Origin: Annulohypoxylon bovei var. microspora
Taxonomy: Eukaryota > Ascomycota > Sordariomycetes > Xylariales > Hypoxylaceae
NCBI GenBank assembly: GCA_022836615.1
Contig: MU405230.1
Span: 248,001-312,000 of the forward strand
Length of the DNA: 64,000 nt
Reading direction: 5' to 3'
Each line of letters starts with the position of its first letter. Position 1 is the first letter of the stretch. A program made the position numbers and the translations under genes. The notes under the pieces are model-generated. The model saw nothing but the letters and a program-made list of their open reading frames with translations. It was not told the DNA's origin and made no database searches. Below, in pieces: positions 55,861 through 64,000 of this stretch.

Positions 55861-58800
55861 CTAAGGTGCCCAAGTCGCCGCGGGCCGTAGCGGGCGCTTC
55901 CCCTTGGGATCATCCGTGTTCCGTCTCCCCCTAGCCAACCTCCTCTCATTGCGCCTGCCCTCCATCCGTTTCGTCATGACGCGTTGCAGGCTCATCGGCA
56001 AGTCCTCCACGGCCTCCTCGTCGGCCTCCGCAGTCCCGTCGCCGCCCCATATGCCAACCGACCTTCGCCTCAGCATGTTCGTGTCGGCGGCCCCAGCACT
56101 AGCAGTCGCACGCATCGCCGCGCTGTGAGACGGCATTTTCCCGAGCGTGAAGCCGCGTCTCCTGCGTAGGAAGCTGTTCCCGGATTTACTCTTAGTAATC
56201 CGGACGTCTAGCTGTTCTGCTTGCGCCTGCGCCTGTTCTGCGGCTGCCGCCGCGGTGCGGTCCGACTCGCGCTCTTTGATCTTCCGGGCGTACTCGTGGA
56301 ACTTGGGGCGCTCCAGCATTCCGCTGCGGAAAGCGTTGACCCCGACCAGGAGCTTGGCGAGGTCGACGAGTTCTTCTAGGTACTCGATGATCTCCACTGT
56401 AATGTATGAGGTTAGCAGGTAATGATTATGGGAAATTTTTGTGTCATTACTTACTCATACCCGCAGAGCTAGCATTCCAGGATAGAAAGCTCTGTCGAGT
56501 CATCGACTTCAAAATGTGGGGCTGCAGCGGAATAGAACCCCCAGTTGTGGTTGCGGGCGAATGAGTACCAGTGTTATGGGCTGATTTAATTACGCCTCCG
56601 AGGAGGAGCTCGCGGACTCGGCTTATGTATCGCAGCTGTGCCACGCGACTGGATGGTAGGAACTGAGGGAGAGGTAGTCGCGTTGTCAGGGCCTCGCTGA
56701 CGGCAAAGAGGGTGAGCATCATACTAGCCGCTACATTACGACGGTAGGGCAGAACATCAGCATTTAACTCCTCGATTACGCTGCTTCCGTAGGCTTTGCG
56801 GAGGTGGAGCATATTGTCCATGCGATCGATGATTTGAAACAAGACATAGATCATCTCGCCATATATCAACGCCTGCCCCTTAAAACTACCTTTCATCCTC
56901 GGCTCTGTTAGACAAAACGGCAAGAACGTACGGGCTGCAGCAAGGGCCTGTTCGGCCTTCTCCATAGCGTCCTTGAAATTCTCACTTAATGCATGTGATC
57001 TGATATCGACGTTCTGAGGCGAGTCGATTCCTACAGCAACCGAGCTCTCCATTTGCGAGATCTGTTCGATGGTCGAGGCTAGAGATTCGACAAGCCGGTC
57101 TCGGGCTCGGACGGGGAAAAGAAACATCTCGATTAACAGTGCTACTGTCCCACCGACGAGGAAGCATACCATTCGTTTGACAAAGATTTCCCATGTCTGG
57201 TCTCCGGATGGTTGAAGTATTGTTGCTAGTTGCTTATTAGAAATGTGGGTCCACACAGACGTAGAATCGTAATTTTACTTACCAAGTCCAACCACGGACA
57301 TACTGACTAGGGAGATAATGCCTGTTTTGACAAATGGTGTACCGAGGTGGATATATGAGGAGGGCATGATCCCGAGAACAAGAACGACCACGGCGACGAT
57401 ACGGTTTCCTTGTCCGATTTCATAAGCAAGGAAGCCAACGACACAACCAAACACGACTCCGAACACCCGAAGGAAGAACCCCTGAAAAGAAGTTCCTACT
57501 GAAACTTCGAAGACGAGCACTAGCTGGAGGGAGGCCCACGATCCACGAATCGAATTGTACCATGCTACGAGAATATTAGTAATTGATACATCAAGTGGTA
57601 TCTTTAGATATTCTCAAATTACCATTTGTTGCCGGCACGAATGCAGGCCACGTAATAATAAATGCCGCTATACACATTTTAAGGGCGTATGCGAGATCGT
57701 CAGAGTCGGAAAAGAACTCAACTATATCATCAGCTAGACCACGCAACCACATAATGTTGCTAGCTTCAGACTTCTGGGGACCTTTCCGCCTTGGGATCTT
57801 GCCCTTCTCGGGAACCGTAGGTTGCTTCGATATAACGTGTCCAGTTTCTTCATCTTCAGTATGTCGGAGTAGCTGTTCTTCGCCAGCGTCTGTGTCATTG
57901 CTATGTCCGTTCGGGTCTTCTCTCAGACCATGACCCGTTCTTGCTTCCTTCCTTGCGTTTTCAGGAAGGGCATTTACGTCGTGTTCTCCGCCACTTGCCA
58001 GCCATTTTTTCCAGCCAATCTTTGGGAAATAAAGTCGTCGATGGTTGTTCCTCGATTGTCTCCTCTCAACAAGCGCTCGAGAATGTTTCAGCATATCCAT
58101 GGTTTGGCTAGCTGCCTGCTGAACGCTGGTCAAGAATGAGGAGATTAAGTGTGTCTCCATCCTAGGCATAATATCACCATGTGATTCTCGACCATATTCT
58201 ATAGAGGCAGCATGCTCGAGAGCTGCTGCAGAGTCCTGGTCAAACTGTGATAATGCTTCTGCAAACATGTTCGCTCGAAGATCAATTTCTTCCAGGGTGA
58301 TGCCCTTAGGCGTTGGAGCGCCTGATGGGAGGCGGGGCACATCGTAGCAATAGGCTAGAGCAGAGGTTATCACATAGATGGCTGCTTGTATTTGGCCTTG
58401 AAGAATCTTGGTTGGTCCGCGAATTTGGCAAAGAATATGCTCCAGGAGCTCGATGTCGCCAGATTCGATTTCTCGAATTGGTTTAATGAGTTCAAGATTC
58501 TGTTCGTATTTAGATTTTCGTCGGGACTTTTTAGCCTTCCTCTCTGGCTTTCCGGCATCGCTATCGCTTTCAGAGTTACTACTCGAGTCGCTGTCTGACT
58601 CCGATTCGGAGTCTTCATCACTAGTAGTATCCTCCTCGTGCTGTTCTGGTTCCTCTGGCTCGTCCTCTCCATAATTGTGCCCTGCGAGAGCATATTTGCT
58701 TTCGCATGCATTGATGAGGCAAATGGTAATTTGGACAAGGCGAGACATCAAAGTCATGCTAATTGGTTTCAATGACCGTGGAGGAAGGACCGCAAAGACT

Positions 58801-59624
58801 AATTCAAAATTGCTCTCCGCTTGAGCTTTCTTACAGTTAACAAGCTGGGCCCTTAATTTTGTCTTTTTCTCGGTCAAGGCTATGAGTTTAGTTCGCAACG
58901 TCATCGAAGCCGGCTTCTCCTTTTCTGCGTTAACCTCGTCCGGTTGTTTAGAGTCGGACATAAACCAGTCCCCGGACTCTTGGAAACAGCTGACAGTCGC
59001 GCACAATGTTTCTATTGTCGACTTTCCCAGAAAGCTACTTGAGAATTCGGGGAATACGGTGATGTTTACAAGTACTATGACACCGACTGCTGTGAGGATG
59101 GGATAAGCTATGTTCGTGACGATAGAAGCTGATACAGAAACGGTAGTGCTCGTCAAGATGGTAATGTTGATTAGTAAGAGGAAAAACACAAATAGGAAAA
59201 GCCTCGGCGCCCATGAACGTAAAATTCCATGAAATATAAGGGCCATAGTGAAGAAAACCGCCCTGATGGCCAGAGATGCTTGGATGTTGGACTGGTGGAC
59301 GAGGCTGGAAAGGTAGAGTCCCAAGATAGCCCAAGCGATACCGACAAAGGTCCCGAGGGTGATGAGGATCAGGGATTCAGCCATCTGACCGAATCGCTGT
59401 CCTGGATGGCCAAATACAGAAGCCATAGCTCCAAGATATGTCGATTTTCCATATACCGCGATTACTGCTGGGATGAGACCGATTATTAGGTTGATAGTAG
59501 TGCATACAGTGTTCTTGATTATTCTCCTCCAGAGATTGTTCTTCTGGAGGTTTGATATCACCGTTGTCAGCCATTGTTGAGATTGACGTTGAAGCCTTCG
59601 CTTCCAATGGTGGGCTATTGCCAT
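55861..59624 (-). CDS. Large membrane transporter, ER-transporter 6TM / FUSC-like / DUF2421
   Basis: Exons 59624-57623, 57564-57283, 57225-56455 and 56396-55861 give about 1196 residues. The first membrane block (about 35-200) has six-helix character: NTVCTTINLIIGLIPAVIAV, SLILITLGTFVGIAWAILGL, ASIVTNIAYPILTAVGVIVL. A charged cytosolic loop with an acidic Ser-rich run (DEDSESESDSDSSSNSESD) separates it from a second block (about 640-790), reading ALKMCIAAFIITWPAFVP, VLVFEVSVGTSFQGFFLRVF and VCFLVGGTVALLIEMFLFPV. A DUF2421-type cytoplasmic domain follows. This layout matches fungal ER-transporter-N/fusaric-acid-resistance-like proteins, to which fission-yeast Bre4 (brefeldin A sensitivity) belongs. 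The transported substrate is unknown. The splices at 57623/57564 (ATN to AWYNSIRG) and 57283/57225 (GL to ATILQ) were checked. Confidence 0.88.
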
Positions 59625-60327
59625 GGCTTTTGCGAATGTGGTCCCAGAACGAAATCCAACGGCGGTTGATACTTGGGTCTAGTCATGGTGGTCGAAAGTC
59701 GACCTAGATAAGTACCAAAAGTAGGCGGGTAAGTGGGACTTATACTCGTGACTTGGATGTGATACAGCTCGCTAACTAAGTAGATCCGTAGCAGTGTGGT
59801 TATAGTGAATAGTATTGACTAATAGCCCATTCTTTACTACCTAGTGTCTCTGTTTTTCATCTCGAAAGAAGTTGAAAAGTTGTCGTGTTACCGTTAGGAA
59901 AAAACTACCTAGTGATCAACGCCCCATTCCTACCCCAACTACCCCATTTGTCTTGGCACTCCACGAATGATATCATCTATGGACCCTAAAACGCGCCAAA
60001 AACGCCTGATCTTGGTTATCCGACACTCTGTGCTACTGTTACACTGACAGGGGTAACTCAGCTCTACCGAGATAGAATGTATAGCTACCCGATTTTAAGC
60101 TTATCTATGGTGTATTAGGGAGTATCAGGACTTTGATCATCGCGGGGTTTCTGCACGATTCTCAAAGACAATCTTAGAAGCTGCATGTGGTTCCCGATAA
60201 GACATCTAGCGTCAACCTCTGGCAACCACCAATCTACCTACCTACAACATAACTTGGGAATAGTACGTTAAGTACTTCCATCATATTTGTGGAAATCTCA
60301 CGAGCCTTCGGGCTACGTATCATCAAG
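59625..60327. other. Divergent promoter region
   Basis: About 700 bp between the transporter start and the Ist1 start, with a CTACCTACCTAC patch near 60235. No gene is seen. Confidence 0.5.
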
Positions 60328-61310
60328 ATGCCTCCATCAGTGACTGTGATTGTAAGACTATCCCTCTTTCATATAGCCCCGCGACGAGGTTGTCCGTCTA
60401 CAGCTCCAGGCAGCTAACTAATCACCCGAACCTGTAGACCAAGCTGAAAGTACAGCTGAAGCTATCCATTGCGCGCCTGCGCATGGTGCAGCAACGTGAC
60501 GAACAAATGGGCAAGACTCAACGAAGGTCAATGGCTCAATTGTTAGATGTCGGGAAGGTCGATTCGGCACGGATAAGAGTCGAGAACATTATTCGATCCG
60601 ATATCACAACAGAACTCCACGAGATCCTCGAGTTATACTGCGAGTTACTTTTGGCACGGGCTGGACTTCTAGAAGGTCATACGTGCGATCCTGGGTTGGA
60701 GGAAGCGGTGAAGAGCATCATTTATGCTGCCCCGAAGACAGAAATCAAGGAGTTACAACAGGTGCGGGCTCTCCTTGCGGAGAAGTACGGCAAAGACTTC
60801 GTACTGTCTGCTATGGAGAACTGGGATCAGAAAGTATCTGAAAAGGTCGTCAAGAAACTCAGTGTCACACCACCTCGAGAGGAACTTGTCCAGGGATATC
60901 TAGAAGAGATCGCTAGGGCATATGGAGTCGATTGGCCAAAGCGACCTAAAGATTTAGGCGACCCCCCGGAGTATGTGGACGATGTAGACGATGCGGATGA
61001 TAACCCAAGTGGAGGTCAAGCGCAAAAGGCCCCCGAGTCACCCGTTCCTGCCTATAGTAAAGCCGCCCAAGAAAGAGAAGCCTTAAGTCGCGAGACACCT
61101 CCACGATCCCTAGGACAGAATTCCCCCTTACATATCAACCTGCCAAGTCCTACCACTGATAACCCTCGTCCAAAAGTCACCCTAAACTCAGTGGAACTGA
61201 AACCCAGTCAGAAAATGATCGATGCTGGCATAGCAAAGAAGACTGATGACAAGAAAAGCGGAACAAGTGTTGATGAACTTTCGGCTCGGTTTGCTGCTTT
61301 GAAACGGTAA
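60328..61310 (+). CDS. IST1: ESCRT-III-associated protein Ist1
   Basis: A 24-nt first exon (60328-60351, MPPSVTVI) joins exon 2 (60438-61310), giving 298 residues. The Ist1 helical core covers about 1-190: TKLKVQLKLSIARLRMVQQR, AQLLDVGKVDSARIRVENII, ELYCELLLARAGLL, SIIYAAPKTEIKELQQVRAL, YGKDFVLSAMENWD and VVKKLSVTPPREELVQGYLE. Ist1 regulates Vps4 and participates in endosomal membrane remodelling. The C-terminal third is Pro/Ser/Asp-rich and disordered, ending VDELSARFAALKR, which resembles a MIT-interacting motif for Vps4. The tiny first exon is easily missed; without it the helical core lacks its first residues. Confidence 0.93.
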
Positions 61311-62361
61311 TTTACCTAGCCAACAATCATGTTGGGAGTGTGGAAACTACTTAGGTATCGGGCATGGGAAAACTTCGTTCTTTCGTTGGCAGCGTGGTTA
61401 TTTATGAATTTCACTGCTGATTTGACCCTTCCTATGCCTACTAGACTTCAATGTAGCGATGTTTCTATCAATATACCGATCTATATTCTATAGTCGCCAT
61501 AAAACACCTATCTTAGACGCTTCTTAGTATTATGCCTGGCACTATGAATAGATCATAGATAATTGGAAGATATTATACAGGGTTTTATGACCCGTAAGAA
61601 TGCTATGTAGGTAGTTTTCCATGCATTTAATTCACAATAGTATGTTATCCATCTCTTGACAAAATAGGACACTGAGGAGTAAAAGATAATAGGTACCTAT
61701 TGAAGTGTAATCGTCAAAGGAATAATAAAAATATTTAGTTAACCAGATCCATGCCCAGTAAGATAAATCTACAATACCGAGCTATGAGCGTACATTAACA
61801 AGGCAAGAACATTTAAATATCAGAGGCTAGAGCCTTCAATGGACGTCTTTAAAGTTGGAATGTGTGCGCACTTGCCAAATATGATATAGAGATAAGGGGT
61901 TGTACTACCTAAAACGTGGGTCTTTCTCAGGGGTTCTTGCCTATTAGACCGTGAACGATCTTATATACCGTCACACAAGGAACATAACCACCTCAATAGA
62001 AGGAAGGAACATGTGTAATTTTGACGTTCTCGCAGCCTTTTGATTCATCCTGTTAATTCATCAAAGTTCACTTAATGTAATGTGACTTGCCTAAAATATC
62101 TTGAATTCGCTACAGACTCTCAATCTTCCTTCTTCCAACGTTTCAACCCAACTCAGGACCTGCATCTTAGATGTGTTAGTAAACAAACGAAGAAAACAAT
62201 TGACCGCCTCTCACATTATTTCTAAATTTACATCTAGCCTCATAGTCCCCTACACCCCCCTTCTAAGATACCAACACTACTTCCCTTGAATTACCTTGTC
62301 TCGTTAATACGTTGGGCATCACTGACACCTACATGTTCAAACTCTATCACCCAGTGTCAAC
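61311..62361. other. 1-kb intergenic region
   Basis: AT-rich. The open frame at 62101-62289 is unsupported. No gene is recognised. Confidence 0.5.
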
Positions 62362-64000
62362 ATGGATCTTAGTTCAAGCTTGGAAGCTCTAGGGGTGGAT
62401 AGCCTAGCTCATATCACTCTGGAAGAGCTTCAGGACAAGGTTAACAGCGCTCAACATGGCATACTATCTAGACAGCAGGTGCTCCATACGTTCATAGGAT
62501 GGCTCCATGAGCGGATCATAAGGGACATTCAGCGGCTGAAGTCTTTGATGTCTGAATTCGCGCATCTACTGCTGGTACCCGGAAGGTTACAATGGGGGCC
62601 ATTCAGCGAACGTGAGGTGGCGGCAGTCCTCAAACAATGGAAGGTAAAGGACACTGCAGAGAACCCTGCAAACCTACGCAGGTACCAGATGGTCCAATTA
62701 GATTTTCTCGAATTATTTGAGCAGGCTGAGCATGATTCGGATTCAGAAGCCGACTGGTCTTCCGGGCCTTCAGGCCTTGACCGGGAGCAGTATTCCCCAA
62801 CTAACACTGATGAACCAATTGGTTTTCGTATTGTTGGTGGAGGGAAGCAAAAATCCGGATCTAATGATATTCCACTAGGGAAACGGAAAGCCTCGCATGA
62901 CAGCAACCAACAGAAGATTACCAAGACTATGGTAGATAATAAGAACGGGGGTTTAATCAGTGTTTACGTAGAGAATAAAGGACACACGCGACGAGTTTTT
63001 CTGGATTTTGGAAGCGTGTCTCCAAAGCAGGTCAGCCCGGCGAAGGCTTACAAGCCTGTCTTACGAGAGGCATCTCCGAGGATGCATGATCAATTCTTCC
63101 ACCCTCCCCCGCCATCGTACGTCTGCAATCGTTGCAGCAAGCCAGGTAAGGGAACGATGTTGGGCACAAAAAAAGCCATTCCACTAACCTAGACCACAGG
63201 ACACTGGATTCAACTCTGCCCTACTAATCTAGATCCGAGCTGGGATCAACCGCCTCCATCGAACTACTGCTGCGAGATTTGCATGAAACAAGGTGATCAT
63301 TATGCAACATTGTGCCCTCAAAATAAGAACGAGATATCCTTGACACAACAGCGACAGCGTCGTGAAGGGAGCCTTCAAGCTCAGCTACGAACTCCTGTGC
63401 GAGGTAGGAAACCACCTGGCCGAGACCGTCACCGTCACGCCTCACCTTTTCGACGCCGCTCACGAAGTCCTAAAGATAGCCGTCGACATCAAGCGTTTGA
63501 CATGTACAGACCAGGTGATGGCCACTCGCGAGTTCGAGACAGTAACCGTGATAATCGTGAGAAGTTCCGCGATCGCAACAGCATCTCGCCTTACACAGCC
63601 CGCCGACGGATGACTTTCGGAGAGTATTTTAATCACGAGAAGGATTCGGGCAATCGCCATGATGGACTCTCTCAAACCCCGCCTCGCAAACTTCCTTACC
63701 GTCGATCTAAAGCACCCTCTCCCCGAGGAGAGCCACGCTCATCTTTAGACTTAAGCAAGTCACAGAAGGGGGAAATAGGAAGACTTTCATATGACAATGA
63801 TGTGTTCATGAATTTCGATGGTTCCTCACTATCACCGAATGAATCTATCTTCTCACCTAAGCCGAAGGTCGTCAACACAGAGGAGAGTAAAGTAACGCAG
63901 GATGCGCCGGTGGTCGCCGAGGACACGCCCGAGGAGATGGAGCAAGCTAAGGTAGAAGCCAATGAGTTCCTCGACAAGCTAGCAAACGAGCGTTTCTTAG
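62362..64000 (+). CDS. Zinc-knuckle (CCHC) protein, partial at the right edge
   Basis: Exon 1 62362-63145 and exon 2 from 63200 run to the window end without a stop, so the C-terminus is missing (over 527 residues here). The N-terminal ~135 residues are helical. A Ser/Asp-rich linker leads to two CCHC knuckles: YVCNRCSKPGHWIQLCP, formed across the splice, and YCCEICMKQGDHYATLCP. Arg/Ser-rich sequence follows (RRRSRSPKDSRRHQ, DSNRDNREKFRDRN), as in RNA-processing proteins. Knuckles of this kind bind single-stranded RNA, and RNA processing or nuclear RNA metabolism is inferred. I cannot name the family. Near its end the visible part reads EEMEQAKVEANEFLDKLAN. Confidence 0.82.

Overview
The window is nuclear DNA of a filamentous ascomycete (Pezizomycotina, probably Sordariomycetes). 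The evidence is genes broken by many 46-90 nt GT-AG introns, HET-domain and NACHT/ankyrin genes, a Zn2Cys6 regulator, an Ssr4 subunit, and intergenic DNA studded with short palindromes built on ACCTAGGT. I cannot name the species. I see no tRNA, rRNA, CRISPR array or bacterial-type operon. Gene models below were spliced by hand from canonical GT-AG sites with reading-frame checks.

Region 1 (1-9.1 kb) is accessory in character. It holds a 575-bp MITE-like element with 101-bp inverted repeats, a broken Rad5/Rad16-type helicase that has lost its N-terminal ATPase half, a nine-exon STAND/NLR-like receptor (DUF7708-like, NACHT, C2H2-like fingers, ankyrin repeats), and an Ala/Ser-rich GPI-type surface protein with an in-frame 30-bp minisatellite.

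Region 2 (10.7-35 kb) is mostly conserved housekeeping: Ssr4 (SWI/SNF and RSC), 6-phosphogluconate dehydrogenase, an RBM42-like RRM protein, an SLC35-type transporter, DGAT2, a PI-PLC-like phosphodiesterase, a conserved putative mitochondrial protein, an ALY/Yra1/Mlo3 mRNA-export adaptor and a 6PGDH-like oxidoreductase. A HET-domain gene with three lesions lies in the middle (22.8-25.1 kb).

Region 3 (35-43.4 kb) contains a cytochrome P450, a short-chain dehydrogenase and a Zn2Cys6 factor side by side, next to the 6PGDH-like enzyme. This resembles a small catabolic or tailoring cluster but has no PKS, NRPS or terpene synthase in view.

Region 4 (44.5-51 kb) is again conserved: a multi-pass membrane protein, PP2A leucine carboxyl methyltransferase, the SAGA subunit Spt3 and a histidine phosphatase.

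Region 5 (51-55.9 kb) is accessory: an unrecognised single-exon gene, a heavily decayed APH-like kinase pseudogene, a small secreted cysteine protein resembling fungal hypersensitive-response elicitors, and a short interstitial telomere-like repeat.

Region 6 (55.9-64 kb) has a large two-block membrane transporter (ER-transporter/DUF2421 type), the ESCRT-III protein Ist1 and a zinc-knuckle protein that runs off the right edge.

The window reads as conserved blocks interrupted by islands of self/non-self recognition genes, secreted proteins and pseudogenes. I found no convincing wholly new system. The most distinctive items are the NLR architecture, the repeat-built surface protein, the decayed HET/APH/Rad5 genes, the ALY intron structure and the unrecognised gene at 51.1 kb.
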